Both the position numbers and the translations under genes were made by a program. 18,877 bases of DNA, taken from NCBI GenBank assembly GCA_028714395.1, contig JAQTMJ010000002.1:1-18877 (forward strand), written 5' to 3'. The stretch's first letter is position 1, and every line of letters begins with the position of its first letter. The notes beneath the pieces are model-generated. The model did no database searches and was not told where the DNA came from. It worked only from the letters and a program-made list of their open reading frames with translations. Source of the stretch: Candidatus Iainarchaeum sp. (lineage in GTDB: Archaea; Micrarchaeota; Micrarchaeia; Anstonellales; Bilamarchaeaceae). Shown here piece by piece: positions 1 to 8,409 of this stretch.

Positions 1-213
1 CGCCTGGTCTCGCCGCTCAGCAAGAAGCATCCGCACTTCAAGGCAAGGGATTTGCACGGCACCCACTGGGGCAAGATATGCCCGAACGAAACTCCCGAAG
101 GACCGAGCTGCTCGCTGGTTAAGAACCTCTCCATAATGGCCGAGGTTTCCACAGGGGCAGACGAGTCCGAGATAGGCGCGGTGCTCAAGAGCTTCGGAGT
201 GAAGGAAAGGTGA
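1..213 (+). CDS. rpoB2: RNA polymerase subunit B'' (RpoB2), C-terminal end, partial
   Basis: This is the last 70 codons of the upstream half of the split archaeal RNA polymerase beta-like subunit. The frame is open from base 1 and ends in TGA at 211-213; the gene starts before the window. The visible part contains the segment HGTHWGKICPNETPEGPSC followed by SLVKNLSIMAEVS, which is a hallmark of this end of archaeal B'' near the polymerase active centre. The stop comes just after this segment, the usual place where B is split into B'' and B'. The stop codon lies inside the AGGTGAT ribosome binding site of rpoB', so the two are probably translationally coupled. Family assignment is firm; nothing can be said of the missing N-terminus. 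Confidence 0.93.
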   Translation, partial: RLVSPLSKKHPHFKARDLHGTHWGKICPNETPEGPSCSLVKNLSIMAEVSTGADESEIGAVLKSFGVKER

Positions 214-218
214 TTGCC

Positions 219-2042
219 ATGGCAAAACCCAAGAAACCCGCAAAGGTTTACGTGAACGGCAAGTTCGCAGGCGAATACGACAAGCCCGAGGATTTGGTGA
301 AAAGGCTGAGGGAAAAGAGAAGGACCAACGAGCTCAACTATCAGACTAATGTGTATTACAACAGGAAGACCAGGGAGGTTTTCATAAACACGGACAGCGG
401 CAGGGTGAGGAAGCCCTACATAGTCGTGGAGGCAGGGAAGTCCCGCCTTACCCCTGAAATACTGGAAAAAGCGAAGAGCGGAATGCTCACCTGGCAGCAC
501 CTCATAAAGATGGGTGTGGTCGAGTACCTGGATGCGGAGGAGGAGGAGAACACCTATGTGGCGCTCGACGAAGCGGGCATAACTGAAAGGCACACCCACC
601 TTGAGCTGGACCCGGCGACCATCTTCGGCATAACCACGAGCATGCTCCCTTACGTGGAGCACAACTCGTCCCCGAGAATCACCATGGCGTGCGCCATGGC
701 GAAGCAGAGCCTCGGGCTCTATGCGTCCAACTACCTGAACAGGTACGACACGAAAGCATACGCGATGTACATACCCCAGCAGCCGCTGGTGCAAACTTCC
801 GCCTACAGGGTTTTGGGGATGAAGAACACGCCCGCAGGCCAGAACTTTGTTGTCGCATTGACTTCCTACAAGGGATACAACATGGCCGATGCGCTGGTCG
901 TGAACCGCTCTTCAATAGACCGCGGCCTGGGCCGCGTGGTCATGCTCAAAACCTACGAGACCGAGGAAAGGCAATACCCCGGAGGCCAGAAGGACAAGAT
1001 AGAGGTTCCGGACCCGAGCGTGGTGGGCTACAGGGGCGAGGAAGCATATGCGAAGCTCGGCGAGGACGGCGTGGTAACCCCTGAAACAGAAGTTGATGAT
1101 AGGGACGTGCTGGTTGGAAAAACCTCGCCCCCGAGGTTCCTGGAGGAGCTTTCTGTGTTCGGGGCCGTGGAGGAGAAGAAGAGGGAAAGCTCGCTTGCGC
1201 TCAAGGCAAGGGAACACGGCGTGGTTGACAGCGTGCTCGTGACCGAGGGCCCGAGCGGCAACAGGCTTGTGAAGGTGCGCGTGCGCTCGGTGAAAGTCCC
1301 GGAGCTCGGGGACAAGTTCGCCTCGCGGCACGGCCAGAAGGGAGTGATAGGGCTTCTTGTTCCGCAGGAGGACATGCCATTCACCAAGGACGGCATAGTT
1401 CCTGACCTGATTGTGAATCCGCATGCAATACCTTCGAGGATGACCGCAGGGCACCTGCTGGAAACCCTGGGCGGAAAAGCATCCTCGCTGAGCGGAGCGT
1501 TCATGGACGGGACCTCGTTCAGCGGCAACACCGAAGAGGACTACGTGAAAATACTGAAGGAGCGCGGATTCGACGAATCCGGCGAGGAAATTCTCTACGA
1601 CGGGATTACAGGCGAGCAAATAAAGTCCAGGATATTCATAGGGGTGGTGTATTACCAGAGGCTCCACCACCTTGTTTCCAACAAGATGCACATGAGGAGC
1701 AGGGGCCCCATACAGCTGCTCACCCACCAGCCCACCGAAGGAAGGGCAAGGGAAGGCGGCCTGAGGTTCGGGGAAATGGAAAGGGACTGCCTCATAGGCT
1801 ACGGCGCGAGCATGCTCATAAAGGAGCGGCTGCTGGACGAGAGCGACAAGACAGTGCAGCTGGTGTGCACCGAGTGCGGCGCGGTCGCGAATCACGATTT
1901 CATAAAGCACAAGGACATCTGCCCGGTGTGCGGGAGCGAGAGCGTGGAGCCCATCGAGATGAGCTACGCGTTCAAGCTGCTGCTGGACGAGATAAAGTCT
2001 CTCTACATATTCCCGCGGCTGGTGCTCAGGGACAAGGCATAA
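219..2042 (+). CDS. rpoB1: DNA-directed RNA polymerase subunit B' (RpoB1)
   Basis: This is the downstream half of the split archaeal beta-like subunit, 607 residues, and it completes the catalytic core with B'', A' and A''. Visible hallmarks are the active-centre stretch GDKFASRHGQKGVIG around residues 364-378, the YYQRLHHLVSNKMHMRSRGP segment, and the HQPTEGRAREGGLRFGEMER clamp-proximal motif. A C-terminal zinc site has pairs at C550/C553 and C568/C571. I chose the ATG at 219 (protein begins MAKPKK) because AGGTGAT at 209-215 gives a normal spacing of a few bases. A GTG at 210 in the same frame overlaps the ribosome binding site and is less likely. The gene is in operon with rpoB'' upstream and with rpoA', which starts 11 bases after its TAA stop. 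Confidence 0.97.
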   Translation: MAKPKKPAKVYVNGKFAGEYDKPEDLVKRLREKRRTNELNYQTNVYYNRKTREVFINTDSGRVRKPYIVVEAGKSRLTPEILEKAKSGMLTWQHLIKMGVVEYLDAEEEENTYVALDEAGITERHTHLELDPATIFGITTSMLPYVEHNSSPRITMACAMAKQSLGLYASNYLNRYDTKAYAMYIPQQPLVQTSAYRVLGMKNTPAGQNFVVALTSYKGYNMADALVVNRSSIDRGLGRVVMLKTYETEERQYPGGQKDKIEVPDPSVVGYRGEEAYAKLGEDGVVTPETEVDDRDVLVGKTSPPRFLEELSVFGAVEEKKRESSLALKAREHGVVDSVLVTEGPSGNRLVKVRVRSVKVPELGDKFASRHGQKGVIGLLVPQEDMPFTKDGIVPDLIVNPHAIPSRMTAGHLLETLGGKASSLSGAFMDGTSFSGNTEEDYVKILKERGFDESGEEILYDGITGEQIKSRIFIGVVYYQRLHHLVSNKMHMRSRGPIQLLTHQPTEGRAREGGLRFGEMERDCLIGYGASMLIKERLLDESDKTVQLVCTECGAVANHDFIKHKDICPVCGSESVEPIEMSYAFKLLLDEIKSLYIFPRLVLRDKA

Positions 2043-2052
2043 GGGTGTTCAT

Positions 2053-4647
2053 ATGGTCCAGGAAGTCAGGAAAGTAATAGAAAGGATAAAGTTCTCCATG
2101 TTTTCGCCGGAGATGGTGCGCAGGATGAGCGCTGCGAAAATCACGGTGCCCGACACCTACGATGATGACGGATACCCCATAGACGGGGGCCTTGTGGACA
2201 TAAGGCTGGGCGTCGTGGACCCAGGGCTCAGGTGCAAGACCTGCGGCGGAAGGGCCAAGGAATGCCCGGGGCACATAGGCCACATAGAGCTGGTGAGGCC
2301 GGTTGTGCACGTGGAATACGGAAAGCACATCTATGCGATGCTCAAGGCCATCTGCCCGTCGTGCAAGAAGCTCAACGCGGACAAGCCGCTCCATGCGCTG
2401 GTGGAGAAGGTCGAGGAGGAAGCTCCGAAGGAAATTGCAGTAGGCGAAGCCAAGAGCGCTCCCGAAGCCGTTGCAAAAGAAGTTCCGAAATCCAAGGAGG
2501 AGAAAAGGAAGGAGAAGAGGGGGCAGAAGAAGAAATGCCAGCACTGCGGCGCAGAGCTGCCCGAGTTCAAGTACCTCAAACCCACCACGTTCTACCGCGA
2601 CAGGGAAGAGCTGCTTCCCACTGAAATAAGGGACATACTCTCAAACATAACCGATGATGATGTGCGCAAGCTCGGCTTCGACCCGGTTTACTCCAGACCC
2701 GAGTGGATGGTGCTTTCCGCGCTGCCGGTTCCCCCTGTGAACGTGCGGCCCAGCATAACCCTGGAAACAGGGGAAAGGAGCGAAGACGATCTGACTCATA
2801 AGCTCGTGGACATAATTAGGATAAACCAGAAGCTTGAAGCCAACATAAACGCAGGGGCTCCCCAGCTGATAATAGAGGACCTCTGGGAACTGCTCCAATA
2901 CCACGTCACAACTTTCTTCGATAACGAGACCGCGAACATACCGCCCGCAAGGCACAGGAGCGGGCGCCCGCTGAAAACGCTCGCGCAGAGGCTGAAGGGC
3001 AAGGAAGGGAGGTTCAGGTACAATCTGAGCGGGAAAAGGGTGAACTTCTCTGCGCGAACCGTGATTTCCCCGGACCCCATGCTTTCCATAGGGGAAGTGG
3101 GCATACCCAAGGAGGCCGCGGAGGAGCTCACGGTGCCGCTTTCGGTCACCGACTGGAACCTGGAGCACTGCAAGAAGCTCATACTCGCTGATGCATACCC
3201 GCACGCTGTTTACGTGATCAGGCAGGACCTGAAAAGGGTCAAGGTGAGCGAGCTCACCAAAAAAGAAGTGGCGGACAACCTCAAGGTCGGCTCCATAGTG
3301 GAGCGGCAGCTGGTGGACGGGGACATCGCGCTGTTCAACCGGCAGCCCAGCCTCCACCGCGTGAGCATGATGGCCCACGAGGTGCGGGTGCTTCCAGGAA
3401 AGACGTTCAGGCTCAACCCGACTGATACGCCGCCCTACAACGCGGACTTCGATGGAGATGAAATGAACCTCCACGTGCCCCAGAGCATGGAAGCCCAGGC
3501 AGAAGCCAGGATACTCATGAAGGTCGAGGACCAGATACTTTCGCCGAGGCACGGCCACGCCATAATAAAGCCCCAGGAGGATTACGTCTCGGGGCTCTAT
3601 TTCCTCACCCATCCGGCATCCTATTTCACCCGTAAGGAAGCTTCGAAAATCCTGTACATAGTGGACATAACCGAGCTTCCGAAGCCCGACAAGGGCGAGC
3701 TTTACTCAGGTCGGCTGCTGTTCTCGCAGCTCCTTCCCCCGGAACTCAACATAAAAATCCAGTCCAAGCTCGGGGAGGAAATCGTGATAAGGAACGGAAA
3801 GCTCCTCAAGGGGACCATAGAGAGCAAGGCCATAGAAAATGATTTGCTGGAGCAGCTGTTCATACAGTACGGTCCGGCCTACATAAGGAAATTCCTGGAC
3901 CAGGTGACCAGGGTGGCGCTGGAAGTTATAACAGCCCACGGCCTGAGCGTGTCGCTCAAGAGCTACACCCTTCCTCCAAAATCCGCGGAAAAAGTGAAGG
4001 AAGTGGAGGACAGGATGAACCGGGAGATAGAGAACCTCATACTGCAATACAGGAACAAGACGCTCGCGCGTGCGCCGGGCATGAGCCTGAAGGACACCCT
4101 GGAGAACACCATAATGAGCGTCACCTCCAAGACAAGGGAGGAGATAGGGAAGATAGTGGAGGAGGGACTGGGCGCCGAGAACCCATCCATCATAATGGCC
4201 AAGATAGGCGCAAGAGGGAGCCTGCTCAACGCGATACAGATGAGCGCTTCTGTCGCCCAGCAGGCCATACGCGGAAAGCGGCCCAGCAGGGGCTACCGCA
4301 AGAGGAATTTAACATTCAATTTCCCGGGCATACTTTCCGCAAGGGAGCGCGGATTCGTTTTCAGCTCGTTCAGGAAGGGCCTTTCGCCTGATGAATTCTA
4401 CCTGCACTCCATGGGCGGCCGCGAATCCCTGGTCAACACGGCCATACGCACGGCGAGGAGCGGGTACATGCAGCGCAGGCTGATAAACGCGTTCCAGGAT
4501 TTGGTGGTGTATCCGGACAAGTCCGTGCGCGACGCCAGCGGCGTGATAGTGCAGTTCCTCTACGGAGGGGACGGGAAGGACGCGATGCTCGCGAGCAAGG
4601 CGGAAGTGAGCGACGCGGCCAAGCAGGACGATGTGGACACGGCGTAA
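2053..4647 (+). CDS. rpoA1: DNA-directed RNA polymerase subunit A' (RpoA1)
   Basis: This is the large catalytic subunit (N-terminal two thirds of the beta-prime-like subunit), 864 residues, close to the archaeal norm. The magnesium-binding motif [10 protein letters not shown] is present with aspartates 465, 467 and 469. A zinc site near the N-terminus has C61, C64, C71 and H74/H77. A second has C101/C104 and C162/C165. The bridge helix ([20 protein letters not shown]) lies near residue 787, just before the A'/A'' split. An oddity is the linker between the halves of the second zinc site (about residues 107-160), which is a low-complexity Lys/Glu/Ala stretch where other archaea have an ordinary helical segment. 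The start is ATG 2053, preceded by AAGGGTG that overlaps the TAA of rpoB'. Confidence 0.97.
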   Translation: MVQEVRKVIERIKFSMFSPEMVRRMSAAKITVPDTYDDDGYPIDGGLVDIRLGVVDPGLRCKTCGGRAKECPGHIGHIELVRPVVHVEYGKHIYAMLKAICPSCKKLNADKPLHALVEKVEEEAPKEIAVGEAKSAPEAVAKEVPKSKEEKRKEKRGQKKKCQHCGAELPEFKYLKPTTFYRDREELLPTEIRDILSNITDDDVRKLGFDPVYSRPEWMVLSALPVPPVNVRPSITLETGERSEDDLTHKLVDIIRINQKLEANINAGAPQLIIEDLWELLQYHVTTFFDNETANIPPARHRSGRPLKTLAQRLKGKEGRFRYNLSGKRVNFSARTVISPDPMLSIGEVGIPKEAAEELTVPLSVTDWNLEHCKKLILADAYPHAVYVIRQDLKRVKVSELTKKEVADNLKVGSIVERQLVDGDIALFNRQPSLHRVSMMAHEVRVLPGKTFRLNPTDTPPYNADFDGDEMNLHVPQSMEAQAEARILMKVEDQILSPRHGHAIIKPQEDYVSGLYFLTHPASYFTRKEASKILYIVDITELPKPDKGELYSGRLLFSQLLPPELNIKIQSKLGEEIVIRNGKLLKGTIESKAIENDLLEQLFIQYGPAYIRKFLDQVTRVALEVITAHGLSVSLKSYTLPPKSAEKVKEVEDRMNREIENLILQYRNKTLARAPGMSLKDTLENTIMSVTSKTREEIGKIVEEGLGAENPSIIMAKIGARGSLLNAIQMSASVAQQAIRGKRPSRGYRKRNLTFNFPGILSARERGFVFSSFRKGLSPDEFYLHSMGGRESLVNTAIRTARSGYMQRRLINAFQDLVVYPDKSVRDASGVIVQFLYGGDGKDAMLASKAEVSDAAKQDDVDTA

Positions 4648-4657
4648 TGGTGGTTTG

Positions 4658-5701
4658 ATGGCATCAAAAAAATTCAGTTCGCAGGTTGCGGCGTTCGAGC
4701 CGGTGGGCGTGATAGCCGCCCAGAGCATAGGCGAGCCAGGAACGCAGATGACCATGCGCACGTTCCACTACGCAGGAGTCGCGGAGCATGTGCCCACGGG
4801 CCTTCCGCGCCTCATAGAGATAGTGGACGCGAAGAAGATTCCCAAGAAGCCCATAATGGACATCTACCTCAAGAGCGATTATAGGACCGAGGAGAAGGCC
4901 AGGGACGTGGCCTACGATCTGGAAAGCGTGGCAGTGAAGGACGTCGCGAACGTTGGCGATGACCTGGAGAAGAAGAAAATAATAGTGCGGTTCAAGGAGA
5001 AGGACGCCAAGGAGCTGAAAGTCACGTTCAAGATGCTCCGCGACGCGGTGGAGAAGGCCAGCGCGTTCGACACCAGTGTGAACGACGCCGAGAAGATACT
5101 CACCATAGCCCCGCGCGGGAAGAAGGGGCTAGAAATCACGCTCCACGCGCTGCGCAGGCTCGCGAATTCGCTGCGCTCGGCGCTCATAAAGGGCGTTCCG
5201 GGAGTGAAGAGGGCTGTGGTGGTCAGGGAAGGCGGTGAATCCTTCATACGCGCGAGCGGCTACAACATAGAAGGCGTGATAGCCAACCCGGCCGTGAATC
5301 CCAAGAAAGTGTACACCAACAACATAAAGTACATAGAGAGCGTGTACGGCATTGAGGCCGCGAGGAACGCGATCCTGCACGAGATAAAGCAGGTGCTGGA
5401 CATGCAGAAGCTTTACGTTGACATCAGGCACATAATGCTCGTTTCGGACGCGCTGTGCGCCGAGGGCTCGGTGAAGAGCGTGGGCAGGCACGGGCTTTCG
5501 GGCCAGAAGGCCGGTGTGCTCGGAAGGGCCGCATTCGAGGAGACCATAAAGCACCTGGTGAATGCGAGCGTGCGGGCCACCGACGACGCGCTGGTGGGCG
5601 TAACAGAGAACATAATCGTGGGCCAGACCGTTCCCATGGGCACGGGCAAGATAAGGCTCATGGTGAGCATGCCCAAGAAGCACAAGGCCAAAAAGGAATG
5701 A
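4658..5701 (+). CDS. rpoA2: DNA-directed RNA polymerase subunit A'' (RpoA2)
   Basis: This is the C-terminal third of the beta-prime-like subunit, 347 residues; it supplies the trigger loop and the jaw/clamp base. The trigger-loop signature [19 protein letters not shown] begins at residue 22, followed by the usual [13 protein letters not shown]. Later conserved stretches include [16 protein letters not shown] and [12 protein letters not shown] with [14 protein letters not shown] chose ATG 4658 (MASKKFSSQ) because GGTGG at 4649-4653 is well placed. An in-frame ATG at 4631 would overlap the end of rpoA' and would lack a binding site. The tail ([10 protein letters not shown]) is basic. The gene sits between rpoA' and rpl30e in the usual archaeal order. 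Confidence 0.96.
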   Translation: MASKKFSSQVAAFEPVGVIAAQSIGEPGTQMTMRTFHYAGVAEHVPTGLPRLIEIVDAKKIPKKPIMDIYLKSDYRTEEKARDVAYDLESVAVKDVANVGDDLEKKKIIVRFKEKDAKELKVTFKMLRDAVEKASAFDTSVNDAEKILTIAPRGKKGLEITLHALRRLANSLRSALIKGVPGVKRAVVVREGGESFIRASGYNIEGVIANPAVNPKKVYTNNIKYIESVYGIEAARNAILHEIKQVLDMQKLYVDIRHIMLVSDALCAEGSVKSVGRHGLSGQKAGVLGRAAFEETIKHLVNASVRATDDALVGVTENIIVGQTVPMGTGKIRLMVSMPKKHKAKKE

Positions 5702-5719
5702 TGATGAAGGTGTATGATT

Positions 5720-6211
5720 ATGGCAAAGGCAAAAAAGGGAGACGTGGAAACCGAAGAAAAGGAGGAAGGGATTGACCAGAACGGCACTGATGAAGCAGAG
5801 CCTTCGGAACCCGCCGCAGTTGAAGCTCCGGGAGAAGCCCAGGAAGAGGTCCCGAAGAGAAAAGTGAAGAAGGCGGTCAAGAAAAGGAAATCCAAGAAGG
5901 AGAACGAGAATCCGCTCGCAAGGGCGGTGCGCCTCGCGGTTGAAACTGGGAAGGTGGAGTTCGGGGCCAGGAACGGGGTGAAGGATTCTCTCCTGGGACG
6001 TGCGAAACTCATAGTTATTTCGGAGAACGCGCCGCTCACGCTCAGGGAGGACGTGGGCTACTATTCCAGGCTTTCCGAGGTTCCCGTATTGGTTTTCCAG
6101 GGCACCAGCATGGAGCTGGGCTCCATATGCGGAAAGCCGCACTCGGTGAGCGTGCTCTCGGTCTATGAGGAAGGCACTTCGGGCATATTCGAGCTGGCGA
6201 AAAAGAAGTGA
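5720..6211 (+). CDS. rpl30e: Ribosomal protein eL30 (L30e) with charged N-terminal extension
   Basis: This is a large-subunit ribosomal protein of the L7Ae/L30e RNA-binding fold, 163 residues. The core begins at about residue 62 (NPLARAVRLAVETGKVEFGA) and shows the family pattern NGVKDSLLGRAKLIVISENA and SMELGSICGKP. The core is normal length, but roughly 60 residues are added in front. They are first acidic (Glu-rich) and then basic (KRKVKKAVKKRKSKKE). Most archaeal L30e proteins are near 100 residues and lack this arm. I chose ATG 5720 (MAKAKKG) because AAGGTG at 5707-5712 gives a sensible spacing; ATG 5714 is in frame but too close. The gene lies between rpoA'' and nusA, its standard archaeal position. 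Confidence 0.92.
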   Translation: MAKAKKGDVETEEKEEGIDQNGTDEAEPSEPAAVEAPGEAQEEVPKRKVKKAVKKRKSKKENENPLARAVRLAVETGKVEFGARNGVKDSLLGRAKLIVISENAPLTLREDVGYYSRLSEVPVLVFQGTSMELGSICGKPHSVSVLSVYEEGTSGIFELAKKK

Positions 6212-6215
6212 TAGC

Positions 6216-6671
6216 TTGGAACTGACCGGGGACGAGCTGCAGTTTTTTTCCTATTTCTCAAAAATAGCAGGAGTGGAGGCGGTTGATTTCGAGAAGACCG
6301 AGTTCGGGCTCGTGTTCCTGGTGCAGAAGCAGGACCTGGGCAGGGCCATAGGCAAGCAGGGCTCCACCATAGAGAAGCTCAGGAGGGCGTTCAAGCAGAA
6401 CGTTTTCGTGTTCGCGGACAGCAGTGAGCTAGAGGAGTTCGTGCACAATCTCTTCAACAACATAACCATCACGAACCTTGAGATAAGGGAGGCGATGGGC
6501 GAGAAAGCAGTGTTCATGATGGTGGATGAGAAGGACAGGGGGCTTGCCATAGGGAAGGAAGGGATGCGTATAAAGATTGCTAAGAAATTGCTAAAAAGGA
6601 AATTCAATTCCACCATTTCAGTGAAGACAAGGAGGAACGCGATAGACATTCCCCCGGACCACGTTGTCTGA
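6216..6671 (+). CDS. nusA: Archaeal NusA-like transcription/RNA-binding protein, two KH domains
   Basis: This is a 151-residue protein consisting of two KH RNA-binding domains with GXXG loops at GKQG (46-49) and GKEG (113-116), as in archaeal NusA. It lacks the N-terminal polymerase-binding and S1 domains of bacterial NusA, which is normal for archaea. I favour TTG 6216 as the start (ELTGDELQFF follows). The stop of rpl30e lies inside the putative ribosome binding site AAGTGAT at 6207-6213, and the family usually begins there. An ATG at 6165 is in frame but would overlap rpl30e by 47 bases. It closes the polymerase operon. A run of six T follows the TGA directly, so transcription may end here instead of continuing into rps12. 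Confidence 0.9.
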   Translation: MELTGDELQFFSYFSKIAGVEAVDFEKTEFGLVFLVQKQDLGRAIGKQGSTIEKLRRAFKQNVFVFADSSELEEFVHNLFNNITITNLEIREAMGEKAVFMMVDEKDRGLAIGKEGMRIKIAKKLLKRKFNSTISVKTRRNAIDIPPDHVV

Positions 6672-6677
6672 TTTTTT
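6672..6677 (+). terminator. T-tract after nusA
   Basis: A TTTTTT run directly follows the nusA TGA. Archaeal RNA polymerase stops at short T-runs without needing a hairpin. The next gene is convergent, so termination here makes sense, but the length is modest. Confidence 0.45.
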
Positions 6678-6683
6678 ACCCGA

Positions 6684-7061
6684 TCACCAATAATTTATCT
6701 CCCCCATTTTAAATGGCGGAGAAAAAACTGAGAAAAACCTCACAGGTCTATTACCTATATTTTTAATGCTTCCCTGCACACCCGCAGGCACCTGAATAAA
6801 AACAGGACCAATCCTGTCTGCATTGAATTTTTGCGTGCCGTTCTCTGTGACAAACTCAAAGTAACCCTGATACACAAAGATAATTTCATCTCCGTTTTGC
6901 GGTCTTTTATGAGAATGAGATGCCTGCGCAATCCCGGGAGCCACTTCACCCACACTCGCTGATGTAAAATCAGTGGAAGGCAAAATCAATCCAGATATCC
7001 TTTCTTCAGGAAACTGCACAAAATGCTGCTTGTTAATTTCGACATAAGTAATTTTTTTCAT
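6684..7061 (-). CDS. Small single-domain cupin protein
   Basis: This 125-residue protein is made of one cupin (double-stranded beta-helix) domain. Cupin motif 1 is clear: G43, then HSH with H49 and H51, E59 in DEIIFVYQG, and G66. Motif 2 is recognisable as GPVFIQVPAGVQGSIKN (85-101), but the usual metal-binding His at position 97 is Gly. Only three of the normal four metal ligands remain. Function cannot be deduced: small cupins include sugar isomerases, dioxygenases and binding proteins. The ATG at 7059-7061 is preceded by GGGTGTGA, which begins within the TAG stop of uppP 11 bases upstream, so the two are very likely co-transcribed. The 3' end converges on nusA with 12 bases between. Confidence 0.8.
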   Translation of the reverse strand: MKKITYVEINKQHFVQFPEERISGLILPSTDFTSASVGEVAPGIAQASHSHKRPQNGDEIIFVYQGYFEFVTENGTQKFNADRIGPVFIQVPAGVQGSIKNIGNRPVRFFSVFSPPFKMGEINYW

Positions 7062-7071
7062 TTTTCACACC

Positions 7072-7845
7072 CTATGCCCCTCTTAATACTAAAGTCCCGA
7101 CAATAAGCGCAAGCATTATGCAATAATAGCCGAAATACTGCAATTTGCTCTCCTTAAGGATTTTGAGCAATATCCCTATGGATAAATACCCAATTATTGC
7201 AGAAGCGATGAACCCAACCAAGAGAGGTGCTAATTCAGGGGAAGTGGAAAGCGCTTTACTTCCCTCCAGCAAAGAAGCGCCCAATATGGGAACCACGCCT
7301 GCAAGGAAGGAAAATTTAGCCGCCTCCTCTTTTTTCATTCCCAAAAGCAGTGCGGTTCCTATGGTGGCCCCACTTCTTGAAATTCCAGGAGCGACCGCAA
7401 TTCCCTGCGCGATTCCGATTGCAAAAGATTTCTTCGCGTCGTTTCCTGCCCTTTCCCTGGCTTTGCTTGCAATTATGAGGAAAGCTCCGGTTATGAGCAG
7501 TGCGACTGCAATTGCGCCGGGATTCGAGAACATGCTCTCAAAAAAATCCTTGAACGCAAAACCAATAATTGCTGTTGGAATTGCGGCAATAAACAAATAA
7601 AATGCAAGCTGGAGCTGCACTTTATCCATCTTCAACACTCCTGCAATAAGTTCAATAATCTCTTTCCTGTAATACACGAGCACCGCGACTATTGTTCCCA
7701 GATGCAGAACCAAATCGAAATACACGTCCGCCTTTATGCTCAGGAAATATTCCGCCAGCGCGAGATGGGCCGAGCTGGATATGGGAAGCCACTCTGTTAT
7801 CCCTTGCACGATTCCGAGGAATAGTGCTTCAACTAAAGAGACCAT
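7072..7845 (-). CDS. uppP: Undecaprenyl-diphosphatase-like membrane protein (UppP/BacA family)
   Basis: This is a 257-residue integral membrane phosphatase with about eight hydrophobic segments. The two family signatures are present: GIVQGITEWLPISSSAH near the N-terminus (catalytic-region Glu, Ser and His) and PGISRSGATIGTALLLG in the middle with the conserved Arg. The first Glu of the E. coli-type GxxEGxTE is Gln here, a common variant. UppP dephosphorylates a polyprenyl diphosphate. In an archaeon without peptidoglycan the likely role is recycling of the lipid carrier used for protein glycosylation or surface polysaccharide; that role is inferred. I chose ATG 7845; a TTG five codons earlier is the only longer option. 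A TTTAAA box 25 bases upstream suggests a leaderless transcript. It ends in TAG. Confidence 0.93.
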   Translation of the reverse strand: MVSLVEALFLGIVQGITEWLPISSSAHLALAEYFLSIKADVYFDLVLHLGTIVAVLVYYRKEIIELIAGVLKMDKVQLQLAFYLFIAAIPTAIIGFAFKDFFESMFSNPGAIAVALLITGAFLIIASKARERAGNDAKKSFAIGIAQGIAVAPGISRSGATIGTALLLGMKKEEAAKFSFLAGVVPILGASLLEGSKALSTSPELAPLLVGFIASAIIGYLSIGILLKILKESKLQYFGYYCIMLALIVGTLVLRGA

Positions 7846-7861
7846 ATTGTGCTTAATCAAA

Positions 7862-7874
7862 AAAGCTTTAAATT
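7862..7874. promoter_or_regulatory. Shared bidirectional TATA region between uppP and the 165-residue gene
   Basis: The 50-base gap between the two divergent ATGs holds AAAGCTTTAAATT. TTTAAA is its own complement. Its centre lies about 25-26 bases upstream of both ATG 7845 (minus) and ATG 7896 (plus), the distance expected for leaderless archaeal transcripts in both directions. No ribosome binding site is seen before either start. Confidence 0.6.
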
Positions 7875-7895
7875 ACCGCGCGCAAAATCCGTAAT

Positions 7896-8393
7896 ATGGG
7901 TAAGGAGCAGGACAGCCGGACAAACCAGGATTTGTGGCGAAGCGCTATAACTAATTTTAAAATAAAGAACTATAAGCAATGCCTTTCAGATTTTGAAGGA
8001 CCCATCTCGGAGCTAGAAAATAGGCTCAAGACAAATCCCAGAAACATGAAGGCGGCCAAATCTCTGGCGTTTGCATGCCATCTTTCCTCTCGATGTCATA
8101 TGCACAAGAATCCGCAAGAACTAGAAAAATCGCTGAACTTCGCTCTGCGAGCGATGGAACGCAGAAGATCTGTTTCTCCCTCTAATAGAGAAAAGATTGT
8201 ACGAAATTATAATGACATCATAGGCATGAAAGCTGGCTTTAATTGGCTTGCAGAGCACACTGGTAAGCCTCCCGGATATGCTGACAAGTTGTTTAAGCAT
8301 CCCTGGGTTGATACTGAAAAAAATAGAAAAGGCGGAAAACAAACTGCAGTTTTTAATGGCCCCACTATCAAAGTTATTAACAAACGGGTCTAG
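7896..8393 (+). CDS. Orphan helical protein, TPR-like N-terminal half
   Basis: I do not recognise this 165-residue protein. The N-terminal two thirds looks all-helical. Residues 13-45 and 50-90 have the spacing of one or two degenerate tetratricopeptide-like hairpins (AITNFKIKNYKQCLSDF, then AAKSLAFACHLSSRCH, then ALRAMERRR). The tail is basic with no predicted helix. A compact cluster C61-H62, C67-H68 and H70 (CHLSSRCHMH) could bind metal, or could be chance. There is no signal peptide or membrane segment. The gene is visibly more A/T-rich than the ribosomal genes. It starts 26 bases after a TTTAAA box (leaderless), ends in TAG, and converges on the 765-residue gene with 16 bases between. 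Confidence 0.72.
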   Translation: MGKEQDSRTNQDLWRSAITNFKIKNYKQCLSDFEGPISELENRLKTNPRNMKAAKSLAFACHLSSRCHMHKNPQELEKSLNFALRAMERRRSVSPSNREKIVRNYNDIIGMKAGFNWLAEHTGKPPGYADKLFKHPWVDTEKNRKGGKQTAVFNGPTIKVINKRV

Positions 8394-8409
8394 TATATTT
8401 TCAAACCAG

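Noticed and set aside
912-1910. Long antisense open frame (332 codons) opposite rpoB'
   Set aside because: It lies wholly inside a firmly identified gene in a GC-rich region, shows no family motif, and is His/Leu/Arg-biased as expected for a reverse-frame shadow.
5129-6142. Antisense open frame of 337 codons opposite rpoA'' and rpl30e
   Set aside because: It overlaps two conserved genes, has shadow-like composition, and has no promoter or binding site.
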